Assembly: GCA_903861645.1 (NCBI GenBank)
Contig: CAIOVE010000075.1
Location: forward strand, 1 to 48,573
Length of the DNA: 48,573 nt
Direction of reading: 5' to 3'
From: an uncultured Hyphomicrobiales bacterium
GTDB lineage: Bacteria; Pseudomonadota; Alphaproteobacteria; Rhizobiales; Beijerinckiaceae
The position numbers were made by a program, and so were the translations under genes. Each line of letters starts with the position of its first letter. Position 1 is the first letter of the stretch. The notes below the pieces were generated by a model. That model made no database searches, was not told the origin of the DNA, and saw only the letters and a program-made list of their open reading frames with translations. Below, piece after piece: positions 26,900 to 35,206 of the stretch.

Positions 26900-27658
26900 T
26901 CAGTGCATCACGTTGCCGCCGTCGACGGCCATGGTCTGCCCGGTCATGAAGTCGCTGTCGGACGAGCACAGAAAAACCATGGCGCCCACGAGATCCTCCG
27001 GCACCTGCTTACGCTTGAGGGCGCGGCCATTCATGTTGTTGGTGATGTATTCGGGCGTGTAATCGGGCTGGCCGAGCACGCCGTCGCTCATGGTCAGGCC
27101 GGGCGCGATGGCGTTGACGTTGATCTTGTGCCCGCCCAGTTCGCGGGCAAGGCAGCGCGTCATGGCGACGACGGCGCCCTTGGAAGAGACATAGTGCAGC
27201 AGGTCCGGCACGCCCTTGAACACGGTGCTGGAGGCGATGTTGACGATCTTGCCGCCGCCATTGGCGATCATGGCGGGCGTCACGGCCTTGGCGCATTCGA
27301 AGGGGCCGCGCACGTTGATGGCCATGACCTGATCGAATTCCGCGCTGGAAATATCGCTGAATTTCTTGGCGCCGAGCTTCGCGAAAATGGCGGCGTTGTT
27401 CACGAGGATGTCGACCTTGCCATATTCGGCGATGGTTTTTTCCACGAGCGCCTTGACCTGCTCGGGCGAGGAAACATCCGTCTTCACGTAGATCGCGGAG
27501 CCATTGGCGCGAATGATGGAATTGGCGGTTTCCGTCCCGTCGCCCACGTCGGCGATGACGACCTTGGCGCCCTCGGCGGCGAGTCCGCGCGCGAAAGCCG
27601 CGCCAATGCCCTGGGCGGCGCCCGTGATGATGGCGACCTTGTCGGCAAGTCTCTGCAT
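26900..27658 (-). CDS. Short-chain dehydrogenase/reductase
   Basis: 252 residues from ATG 27658, preceded by GGGGAGGG. NAD(P)-binding TGAAQGIGAAFARGL, structural VNNAAIF, catalytic Ser in IVNIASS, Tyr and Lys in HYVSSKGAVV, and a C-terminal FMTGQTMAVDGGNVMH are all present. An Asp at the end of the second beta strand (VVIADVGDG) suggests NAD preference. The alcohol or ketone substrate is unknown. Divergent from an enoyl-CoA hydratase gene. Confidence 0.9.
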   Translation of the reverse strand: MQRLADKVAIITGAAQGIGAAFARGLAAEGAKVVIADVGDGTETANSIIRANGSAIYVKTDVSSPEQVKALVEKTIAEYGKVDILVNNAAIFAKLGAKKFSDISSAEFDQVMAINVRGPFECAKAVTPAMIANGGGKIVNIASSTVFKGVPDLLHYVSSKGAVVAMTRCLARELGGHKINVNAIAPGLTMSDGVLGQPDYTPEYITNNMNGRALKRKQVPEDLVGAMVFLCSSDSDFMTGQTMAVDGGNVMH

Positions 27659-27813
27659 GGCGTTTCCCTCCCCGGCCGCGCCGGGCTGATTGCGTTTCAG
27701 GGCGCTCCGGCCCTTGCCATCAATGTAGCGGTCTTTGCCGCGTCTGGAAACTCTTGGGCCTTGTTGCCGCGGGGCGGATTCGGGCGCTACGATGCGACAG
27801 GGAGAAAACGCCA

Positions 27814-28581
27814 ATGCCTTTCACAACGATCGCACATGATCTGTCGCCTCGTGGCGTCGCCACCATCACGCTCAACCGGCCCGAGCGCGGCAACGCGCTC
27901 AATCAGGCGGCCATCGACGAGCTTGGCGAGCTTTTCGCCCAATGCGCCGTGCACAAGGAGACGCGGGTCATCGTGCTGCGCGGCGCGGGCAAGCACTTCT
28001 GCGCCGGCGCGGACCTCGGCGGTCGCGGCGGCGAGGAGATTCCCCCGCGCTTCACGCTGGCGACGATGATCGAGGCCGTCGACATCTGCCCCAAGCCCGT
28101 CATCGCCGTCGTACAGGGCGCGGCGGTCGGCGGCGGTCTCGCGCTGGCCTCTGCCTGCGACGTGGCGTTGGCGACGCCCGAAGCGTTCTTTTCGATGCCG
28201 GAGACGCGATTGGGCATGGCGCCCTCGCCCGTTTTGAGCGCGCTGTTCGTGCGGGCTTTCGGCTATCGGCATTTCCGCCGCTATGGCTTTTCGGGCGAGC
28301 GCATCTCGGCCGCGCGCGCCTTCGAGATGGGTTTCGTCAGCGAGGTGCGCGCCGCCGACCAACTGGAGGCCGGAGTCGCCGCGGTCGTGGACGCCATGTT
28401 GCGCGGCGCGCCCGGCGCCATGGCGGAACTCAAGGCGCGCGTCGAGGATTACGTCGCGCCTTCCGCGAGCACGATCTACAATCACGCCTCGCGCGACTTC
28501 AAGCACGAGCGCGGGCTGGAGGCGGAAGAGGGCGTCGCCGCCTTCCGCGAAAAGCGCGATCCCGCATGGTACCGGCCCTGA
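27814..28581 (+). CDS. Enoyl-CoA hydratase/isomerase family protein
   Basis: 255 residues from ATG 27814, with GGGAG upstream. Crotonase fold. The oxyanion-hole segments are KHFCAGADLGG and QGAAVGGGLALASACDVAL, and a catalytic Glu candidate is in FFSMPETRLGMAP. C-terminal helices carry VEDYVAPSAS. It acts on a 2-enoyl-CoA; the exact acyl group is undetermined. Divergent from the SDR and convergent, three bases apart, with a TctC-like binding protein gene. Confidence 0.88.
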   Translation: MPFTTIAHDLSPRGVATITLNRPERGNALNQAAIDELGELFAQCAVHKETRVIVLRGAGKHFCAGADLGGRGGEEIPPRFTLATMIEAVDICPKPVIAVVQGAAVGGGLALASACDVALATPEAFFSMPETRLGMAPSPVLSALFVRAFGYRHFRRYGFSGERISAARAFEMGFVSEVRAADQLEAGVAAVVDAMLRGAPGAMAELKARVEDYVAPSASTIYNHASRDFKHERGLEAEEGVAAFREKRDPAWYRP

Positions 28582-28584
28582 CGC

Positions 28585-29640
28585 TTACCGGGTGTTCTGC
28601 TCGATGCCGCCGATGATCTGGGTCAGGCGGTCGGCGATGGGTTTCGGCGTCGCGACGATCTCGCCGACGATGCGCTGAAGCTCGACGCCGGAAACCGGGC
28701 TCACGTCGAATTTTTCCGCTGCCGCCGCGTCGAGAAACGCCTTGTCCGCCACCATGCGGTCGAAGGCGTCGCGCAGGGCCTTGATGCGTTCGGCCGGCAC
28801 GCCGGGCGCCAGGAACAGCGGCCGGCCTATCGAGCCCGACGCGGACAAGAGCTTCAGCACGGCGCGATCCTCGTCGTTGCGGGCGAGATCGATCAGGAGC
28901 GGCACGTCGGGCAGATCATCGGCCTTTTTCAGGCCGATCTGCACGAGAATGTTGATCTTCTTGTCGCGAATCCAGTCCGGGCGGGTCGCTTTCCACGCGC
29001 CCCAGGCATTTGAGCCGCGGCCCATGACCTCGCCTTTTTCCATCGCGAGGCTGACGTCGTTGCCGCCGGGATAGCCCATGATGATCTTGAATTTCGTGCC
29101 GAGCAGCGCGTTCATCGCCTTGGGATATTGCGACGAGGTGCTGCCCCCCGTCGCGCCAACGGGGACTTCCCTTTGTCGCGCGTCCTCGACGGTCTTGACG
29201 CCGCTGGTGTGCCACGTGACGAGCGTGTTGTTCTCGGTGATCGGGCTGCCGATGTACTGGAACCGGTTGACGTCGATCACGAGCGACTTGTCGCCCATGG
29301 CCTGTTCGACGGCCAGCGACTGGTCGCCGGTGGCGATGACCGTGCCGTCCTTCGGCGCGACATTGTAGACATAGGCCGCCGCCACGCGGCTGCCGCCGCC
29401 GGGCATGTTGCGGATGACGACCCGCGGCTTGCCGGGAATGAAATCGCCGAGAAAACGTCCGACGAGACGCGCGTAAAGATCGTAGCTGCCGCCGGGGGAA
29501 TAGCCGATGACCATGTCGATGGTCTTGTTGCGATAGAAATCCTCGATCGGATCGGCCGTGGCCGCGACGGGCGCGAAGAGCGCCAGACCCAGCGTAAGCG
29601 CCAGCATGGCGCGCTGGCGGCCTGTCAAATCCACTCCCAT
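28585..29640 (-). CDS. TctC-like (Bug family) periplasmic substrate-binding protein
   Basis: 351 residues from ATG 29640. A signal peptide (ALTLGLALFAPVAATA) is followed by FYRNKTIDMVIGYSPGGSYD and IPGKPRVVIRNMPGGGSRVA, hallmarks of the tripartite tricarboxylate transporter binding proteins. These proteins bind carboxylates in the periplasm. No TctA or TctB membrane gene is nearby, as is common for this family. A clear paralogue with the same motif set (NNTLVTWHTSGVKT here, NNVVVTWHTSGVRT there) is found near 35.2 kb. Confidence 0.87.
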   Translation of the reverse strand: MGVDLTGRQRAMLALTLGLALFAPVAATADPIEDFYRNKTIDMVIGYSPGGSYDLYARLVGRFLGDFIPGKPRVVIRNMPGGGSRVAAAYVYNVAPKDGTVIATGDQSLAVEQAMGDKSLVIDVNRFQYIGSPITENNTLVTWHTSGVKTVEDARQREVPVGATGGSTSSQYPKAMNALLGTKFKIIMGYPGGNDVSLAMEKGEVMGRGSNAWGAWKATRPDWIRDKKINILVQIGLKKADDLPDVPLLIDLARNDEDRAVLKLLSASGSIGRPLFLAPGVPAERIKALRDAFDRMVADKAFLDAAAAEKFDVSPVSGVELQRIVGEIVATPKPIADRLTQIIGGIEQNTR

Positions 29641-29833
29641 GGGGGCTCTCCTTTGGCCGTCGCTTCTGGCAGCGGCGCGCCGCCGGGTCAACTCGCGACG
29701 CGCGTGATCGGTTGACCTTATGACCGCCCCTTGACCCCACGCCCGCGAACGGGGCAAAAGTTCGGTCCGGCGCGCGCGGGCTATCTCGCCGCGTGGCGCC
29801 GCCGCGATGGTCGCGGCCCGGGATTATGCGTGA

Positions 29834-30988
29834 ATGCCTGATTCAGCCAGCAGTTTTCTGTCGTCGATCGAGGACGTGATCGAGGACGCGCGGCAGGGCC
29901 GCATGTTCATTCTGATCGACGACGAGGATCGCGAGAACGAAGGCGATCTCGTCATTCCCGCCCAGATGGCCACGCCCGAGGTCGTCAACTTCATGGCCAA
30001 GCATGGCCGCGGCCTGATCTGCCTGTCGCTGACGCGCGAGCGCGCGGACTATCTCGGCCTTCAGCCGATGACGCCGAAGAACCAGGCCCAGCACCAGACG
30101 GCGTTCACCGTGTCGATCGAGGCGCGCGAGGGCGTCACCACCGGCATCTCGGCGGCGGATCGCGCGCATACGATCGCGGTCGCCATTGGCCGCAACCGCA
30201 CCCGCGACGATCTCGTGTCGCCGGGCCATGTCTTTCCGCTCGTCGCGCAGGACGGCGGCGTCATGGTCCGCTCCGGCCACACCGAGGCCGCCGTCGACGT
30301 GGCGCGTCTGGCCGGCCTCGATCCCTCGGGCGTCATCTGCGAAATCATGAACGACGACGGCAGCATGGCGCGCCTGCCCGATCTCGTCGATTTCGCCAAG
30401 ATTCACGGGCTCAAGATCGCGACCATCGCCGATCTCATCGCCTATCGCCGCCGCACCGAGAAGCTCGTCGATGTTATCGCGGAGACGGAGATCGAAAGCC
30501 GTTATGGCGGCGTGTTCAACGTGCGCGTCTACGCCAACAAGGTCTCCTATGCCGAGCACGTGGCGCTGATCCGCGGCGATGTCTCCGGCGACGAGCCGGT
30601 GCTCGTGCGCGTGCATCAGCACAATCTGTTCGCCGACAGCCTGGGCGACATGACCTCCGGCGCCTTCTTTGGCGGCGACGCCCGCCCGCGCGACCGGGAT
30701 TTGCAGAACTCCATGCGCGCGGTCGCCGAGGCGGGGCGTGGCGTGGTGTTGATCATCCGCGAGCCGACCGCGACCACGCTGAGCCGCATGGTCAGCGAGC
30801 GCAAGGGCACGCCCATGCGCAAGCCGGTCGAGGAGTTGCGGCAGTTCGGCATCGGCGCGCAGATGCTGATGGATATCGGGGTCAAGAAAATGATCCTGAT
30901 GACCCATCTCGCTCACAAGATGGTCGGCATCGACGGCTACGGCATCGCCGTTGTCGAGCAGCGCCCGATTCCCGATTTCGCCGACTGA
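29834..30988 (+). CDS. ribB: 3,4-dihydroxy-2-butanone 4-phosphate synthase with degenerate GTP cyclohydrolase II domain
   Basis: Makes the four-carbon precursor of riboflavin from ribulose 5-phosphate. The N-terminal RibB domain (about 1-215) is intact: [37 protein letters not shown] and [17 protein letters not shown]. The C-terminal half (about 220-384) has the RibA fold, but [20 protein letters not shown] lacks the three zinc-binding Cys normally found after VRVHSEC. It should therefore not have cyclohydrolase II activity. I see no FMN riboswitch in the 190 bases upstream and no clear ribosome site. Confidence 0.9.
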   Translation: MPDSASSFLSSIEDVIEDARQGRMFILIDDEDRENEGDLVIPAQMATPEVVNFMAKHGRGLICLSLTRERADYLGLQPMTPKNQAQHQTAFTVSIEAREGVTTGISAADRAHTIAVAIGRNRTRDDLVSPGHVFPLVAQDGGVMVRSGHTEAAVDVARLAGLDPSGVICEIMNDDGSMARLPDLVDFAKIHGLKIATIADLIAYRRRTEKLVDVIAETEIESRYGGVFNVRVYANKVSYAEHVALIRGDVSGDEPVLVRVHQHNLFADSLGDMTSGAFFGGDARPRDRDLQNSMRAVAEAGRGVVLIIREPTATTLSRMVSERKGTPMRKPVEELRQFGIGAQMLMDIGVKKMILMTHLAHKMVGIDGYGIAVVEQRPIPDFAD

Positions 30989-30994
30989 ACCGGC

Positions 30995-32038
30995 TCAGCC
31001 GAAGGCGGCGCGCAGCGTCGCCGACGGGCTTTCGCCAAAGTGCGCGCGGTAGTCGCGCGAGAACTGGCTGGCGTTGGGGAAACCGGCGCGGGTGGCGATT
31101 TCCGCCACCTTCAGGCCGGTGATGCGCGCCTCGATCAGGGCGTGGCGGGCCTGCGCAAGCCTTATGTCGCGCAAGACGTCGGCGGGGCCGCGATCGCGGA
31201 ATTTCGCGAAGCCGTAATGCAACGTGCGCACGCTGACGCCGCAGGCCGCGGCGACGTCGCTCATGCGGACCTTGCCGGCGTGATGGCGGCGCATGTAGTC
31301 CTCCGCCCGCAGCACGTAATAGGGCGCGACGGTCGACACGGCCCTGTCGGCGGCCAGCCCCTGCGCCTCGCGCAGGGCGCCGGCCACGAGGGTCAGCAGC
31401 AGGCGCTCGACATGGGGCAGGGCGCCCGCCGTGGAGAAGGCCGGCGCGGCCGAACCGAGGTCGCGCACGAGGTTTTCGATAAACAGGGCGAGCGTGACCT
31501 GCTTGCGCAAATCGACAAGCGTCAGCGGCATTTCGGCGAGCGCCTGCCCACCCGGCAGGCGGGCGAAGGCGCCCAGCACGGCGTCGCGGTTGATCATCAC
31601 GTTGAGCAGGTCGCAGGGTCCCTCCCACCAGCGGCGCACGACGCCCGGCGAGGACACGACGAGCATGTCGCCGGGCCGGACCGTGACGGTCTCGCCCTCC
31701 TGCGACGCCTCGAAGCCGCCGGTCAGGGGAATGTGCAGGGAAAGATGATGATTGGCGCCGCGCGCGACATTGGTTTCACAGCGGCCAAAGCAGTTCCAGC
31801 TCAGGAACTTGATGGCGAGCGCGCCGGCGTAGGCGTGGGCTTCGCGGAACTGCACGAAGGGGCCGGGATCGGCGATGGTGAAACGGCAGCGCCCCTGGCT
31901 GACCTCCAGAATGCGCCGCCGCGTGGCGGGTATGTCGGCGGCGACGAAATGCGCGTGATTGGTTTCGAGTTTCGAGGCGGTCGCGATCCAGTTCGACAGG
32001 CGCAGCGTATCGACGGTGAAGACCGGTTCCATGCCCAC
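30995..32038 (-). CDS. AraC-family transcriptional regulator
   Basis: 347 residues. The N-terminal ligand-binding region has a cupin-like part (SLHIPLTGGFEASQEGETVTVRPGDMLVV), as in AraC_binding_2 regulators of aromatic catabolism. The C-terminal DNA-binding part has two helix-turn-helix motifs: VRMSDVAAACGVSVRTLHYG and GLKVAEIATRAGFPNASQF, followed by FSRDYRAHFGESP. It is divergent from the hydrolase/LLM operon and is its likely regulator. It converges with ribB, seven bases apart. Confidence 0.9.
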   Translation of the reverse strand: MGMEPVFTVDTLRLSNWIATASKLETNHAHFVAADIPATRRRILEVSQGRCRFTIADPGPFVQFREAHAYAGALAIKFLSWNCFGRCETNVARGANHHLSLHIPLTGGFEASQEGETVTVRPGDMLVVSSPGVVRRWWEGPCDLLNVMINRDAVLGAFARLPGGQALAEMPLTLVDLRKQVTLALFIENLVRDLGSAAPAFSTAGALPHVERLLLTLVAGALREAQGLAADRAVSTVAPYYVLRAEDYMRRHHAGKVRMSDVAAACGVSVRTLHYGFAKFRDRGPADVLRDIRLAQARHALIEARITGLKVAEIATRAGFPNASQFSRDYRAHFGESPSATLRAAFG

Positions 32039-32080
32039 TGTTCCGGATTGGATCAGGCCAATCGGCCCACGCGGATTATT

Positions 32081-32111
32081 GCATCATAGCGCAGGCGATT
32101 GCGCAATCCGC
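32081..32111. promoter_or_regulatory. Candidate operator in the AraC/hydrolase intergenic region
   Basis: GCGGATT (32081-32087) and AATCCGC (32105-32111) form an inverted repeat. Inside its right arm is a perfect 12-base palindrome GATTGCGCAATC (32097-32108). It lies about 45-75 bases upstream of the AraC gene and just over 110 bases before the divergent hydrolase gene. Binding by the adjacent AraC protein is an inference; AraC sites are often direct repeats. Confidence 0.3.
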
Positions 32112-32224
32112 ACATTTCCAGCGGCCGCTCCGCGGTGGCGACCTTGACCCTTCGGGGTCGTCGATAGGACTAGTGGAACGGGTCGAAGGACGCGCTTCGG
32201 AAACGGCAATTCGGGAACAAAAAA

Positions 32225-33013
32225 ATGTCTGACAAGGGAACGACCACGGAATTCAGGACCATTCAGGGCGCGAAGATCGAAGTCATCCGGCGCGGCAAGG
32301 GCTCGCCGCTGCTGCTGCTGCTGGGCGAGGAGTCCGCGCTGGAGCTGGAATCGCCCTTCGTCGCCGCGCTCGCCGAAAAGCATAGCCTGATCATTCCGCA
32401 GGCGCCCGGCTTTGGCCGCTCGGAGCGCCCCGACTGGATTTCCAGCCCCGACGATCTCGCCTACTTCATGCTCGATTTCCTCGATGCCGAGGGCTTGCGG
32501 AACATTCCCGTGGTGGGTCTGTCCCTTGGCGGCTGGATCGCGATGGAAATGGCGGTCAAGGATCGCGGCCTTTTCTCGCGCATCGCGCTCGTCGGACCGA
32601 TCGGCATCAAGGTCGGCGGCCCCTACGACCGTGATCTTCAGGACATCTGGACCCTGCATCCCGAGAAGGTCGCCGCGCTCAAGTGGCACGATATTTCCAA
32701 GGGCAAGCGCGACTATCCCTCGCTGCCCGAGGAGGAGGTCGCCATCCACGCGCGCAACATCGAGAGCTTCGCGCGGTTCTGCTGGGAACCCTACATGCAC
32801 AATCCCAAGCTCAAGGGGCGTCTGCATCGCGTGACCGCGCCGACGCTCGTGCTGTGGGGCGAGAACGACGGCGTCGCCTCGACGAGCTACGGCAAGGCCT
32901 ACGCCGAGGCGCTGCCCAAGGGCTCGTTCGGCGTGATCGCCGAGGCTGGCCACTATCCGCAAATCGAGCAGCCAGCCGCCGTGCTGGCGAAGGTCGAACC
33001 ATTCCTCGCCTGA
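32225..33013 (+). CDS. Alpha/beta-hydrolase fold protein
   Basis: 262 residues. Nucleophile elbow Ser in VVGLSLGGWIA, acid in LWGENDGVAST, and His in EAGHYPQIEQP complete a Ser-Asp-His triad. The oxyanion region is LLLLGEESALE. This is the C-C hydrolase/esterase type common in ring-cleavage and lactone-opening steps. First gene of the operon divergent from the AraC regulator, followed 47 bases later by the LLM oxidoreductase. The ribosome site is weak. Confidence 0.85.
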   Translation: MSDKGTTTEFRTIQGAKIEVIRRGKGSPLLLLLGEESALELESPFVAALAEKHSLIIPQAPGFGRSERPDWISSPDDLAYFMLDFLDAEGLRNIPVVGLSLGGWIAMEMAVKDRGLFSRIALVGPIGIKVGGPYDRDLQDIWTLHPEKVAALKWHDISKGKRDYPSLPEEEVAIHARNIESFARFCWEPYMHNPKLKGRLHRVTAPTLVLWGENDGVASTSYGKAYAEALPKGSFGVIAEAGHYPQIEQPAAVLAKVEPFLA

Positions 33014-33060
33014 GACCGGAAACCGGCCGGACGAGTCATCATTCATAGGAGGGTAAACCC

Positions 33061-34230
33061 ATGCAATCCTGGTTTTTCACGGAGATGCCCTATCCGCATC
33101 TCCCGCCGCTGAACGAACTCTCCACGATGCGGGTGACGTTGCAGGCCAAGCACTTCGATCCGAGGATCGGCGCGGACCTCTACAACCGCTATCTCGACGA
33201 ATACATGGTCGCCGACGACGCCGGCCTCAACATGATGGTCAACGAGCACCATCAGACGGCGACCTGCCTCGACGTCGCCGCGCCCCTGTCGCTCGCCATT
33301 CTGGCGCGCCAGACCAGCAAGGGCCGCATCTGCATTCTCGGCAATCCGATCGCCAACCGCGGCGACCCGCTGCGCATCGCCGAGGAAATGTCGATGATCG
33401 ACTGCATCTCGCGCGGCCGCGTGGATGTCGGCTTCGTGCGCGGCGTGCCCTATGAAATCTTCGCCGCCAACACCAATCCGACGACCACGGTCGAGCGCCT
33501 GTGGGAAGGCGTCGATCTCGTGCAGAAGGCGTGGACCTCGCATGACGAACCCTTCAACTTCGAGGGCAAGTTCACCCATCGCCGCACGGTCAACCTGTGG
33601 CCGCGGCCCTACCAGCAGCCGCATCCGCCGATCTGGATGACGGGTTCGAGCGATCTGCCGGCGATCCGCCGCGCCGCGTCGCGCGGCTTTGTTTTCGCCA
33701 CCTTCCTTCAACCCTACGCCAAGGTGCGGACCCTGTTCGACGCCTATCGCGGCGCCTACCGCCTCAACGGGCAGCCGGGCGGAGGCGGCACGGCCTTCAT
33801 GCCGCTGGTCTATGTCGCCGACACGGAGTCGGAGGCCGAGGCGGGCATCAAGGAACTGATCTGGTACATGAACGCGCCGTCGGAGCCGCAATACCGCAAT
33901 CCCCCGGGATACGCGGGCGTCGACGCCAACACGCAGGCGCTGCTCGGCAAGTTCGCCGGACGCACCGACGCCATGCGCGCGCAGACGCTGGAGTTCCAGA
34001 AGGAACAGGGCGTCATCATGTATGGCACGCCCGATCAGGTCATCGCGCAGATCAAGCGCTTCCACGATCTGGTCGGCGGCTTCGATCACTTGCTGATGAT
34101 GATGCAGGCCGGCTTCCTCGACCACAAGCGCACCTGCCAGAACATCCGCATGTTCGCCAAGGAAGTCTATCCGGCCATCCGCGACCTGCCGCGCACGCAG
34201 CCGATCGACGACAAGCTGGCGGCTGAATAA
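33061..34230 (+). CDS. LLM-class flavin-dependent oxidoreductase (luciferase-like monooxygenase)
   Basis: 389 residues with the bacterial-luciferase TIM-barrel pattern: VNEHHQTATCLDVAAPLSLA, GNPIANRGDPLRIAEEMSMI, SRGRVDVGFVRGVPYE and PPIWMTGSSDLPAIRRAASR. The C-terminal YGTPDQVIAQIKRFHDLVGG and FDHLLMMMQAG are typical of the family. Members use FMNH2 supplied by a reductase to insert oxygen into ketones, thioethers or heterocycles. GGAGG lies eight bases before the ATG. Flanked by two alpha/beta hydrolases, which suggests oxidation followed by hydrolysis. Confidence 0.88.
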   Translation: MQSWFFTEMPYPHLPPLNELSTMRVTLQAKHFDPRIGADLYNRYLDEYMVADDAGLNMMVNEHHQTATCLDVAAPLSLAILARQTSKGRICILGNPIANRGDPLRIAEEMSMIDCISRGRVDVGFVRGVPYEIFAANTNPTTTVERLWEGVDLVQKAWTSHDEPFNFEGKFTHRRTVNLWPRPYQQPHPPIWMTGSSDLPAIRRAASRGFVFATFLQPYAKVRTLFDAYRGAYRLNGQPGGGGTAFMPLVYVADTESEAEAGIKELIWYMNAPSEPQYRNPPGYAGVDANTQALLGKFAGRTDAMRAQTLEFQKEQGVIMYGTPDQVIAQIKRFHDLVGGFDHLLMMMQAGFLDHKRTCQNIRMFAKEVYPAIRDLPRTQPIDDKLAAE

Positions 34231-34360
34231 CGCCGGCTTGATCGCCGCCGCCGGAGGCTTGCCCCGGCGCGGCATTCGCGCCAGAAATGAACATCAACGT
34301 GGCCGCGTTCGCGGGGCCACGGTCGCGTCGGACGTTCAAGAAAATCGGGAGGAACTCGCC

Positions 34361-35206
34361 ATGATGCAGGGTCGATACATCGCCATCGACGGCATTCGCA
34401 CCCACTATTACGAGGCCGGCGAACAGCACAAGGGCAAGAAGCCGACGATCCTGCTGCTGCATTCGGCCGAATTCGGCGGCTGCGCCGAAACGTCGTGGGA
34501 AAACAATCTGCCGGTCTTCGCCGACCAGTATCACGTGCTCGCGCCCGATCATCTCGGCTTCGGACTGACCGACAAGTTGATGGATTTCAACGCGCAGTTT
34601 CCCAAGCGCATCTGGCACATCAAGCGCTTCATCGAGGCCATGTGCGTCGACCGCGTGCATGTCATGGGCAGCTCCATGTCGGGCGGGCTCTGCCTGACGG
34701 TCGCCGCGCGCAAGGTTCCCGACTGGCCGATCGTCAGCGTCGTCTGCTGCTCGGGCGGCGGCGACGCGCCCGACAACGCCGATCGCAAGGTGCTCAACAC
34801 CTACGACGGCACGAAGGAACACATGCGCCGCGTCGTCGACGTGATGTTCGTCGACAAACGCTGGGTTCACGACGACGCCTATATCGAGCGCCGCGTGAAA
34901 TGGAGCCACGTGCCCGGCGCGTGGGAGGCGACGGCGGCGGCGCGTTTCAAGGCGCCGTTTCCGCGGCCCGAGGCGCCGCGCGCCGAGCGCGACTCTCTCG
35001 ATTACGGCGCGATCAAGGTTCCCACGCTGGTGTTCGCCGGCCGCCACGACGGTCTGCGCAACCCCGGCTACACCGACACCTTCGTGCCCCTCATTCCCAA
35101 CGCGCGCCTGCACATGTTCGAGAACGCGGCGCACATGGGCAATGTCGAATGCGCGCAGGAGTTCAACGGCGAGGTGCTGAAGTTCCTGCGCGACATCGAT
35201 GGTTGA
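34361..35206 (+). CDS. Alpha/beta-hydrolase fold protein (second of the operon)
   Basis: 281 residues from ATG 34361, eight bases after GGAGG; an adjacent second ATG is also possible. The Ser nucleophile is in HVMGSSMSGGLCLTVA, the acid candidate in FAGRHDGLRNP, and the His in ENAAHMGNVE. The oxyanion loop is LLLHSAEFGGCAETSW. It resembles meta-cleavage-product hydrolases but is not closely similar to the first hydrolase of the operon. Its stop overlaps the TctC-like gene by eight bases. Confidence 0.85.
   Translation: MMQGRYIAIDGIRTHYYEAGEQHKGKKPTILLLHSAEFGGCAETSWENNLPVFADQYHVLAPDHLGFGLTDKLMDFNAQFPKRIWHIKRFIEAMCVDRVHVMGSSMSGGLCLTVAARKVPDWPIVSVVCCSGGGDAPDNADRKVLNTYDGTKEHMRRVVDVMFVDKRWVHDDAYIERRVKWSHVPGAWEATAAARFKAPFPRPEAPRAERDSLDYGAIKVPTLVFAGRHDGLRNPGYTDTFVPLIPNARLHMFENAAHMGNVECAQEFNGEVLKFLRDIDG

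Noticed and set aside
29641-29833. Possible FMN riboswitch before ribB
   Set aside because: I looked for the conserved RFN-element segments and did not find them in this leader.
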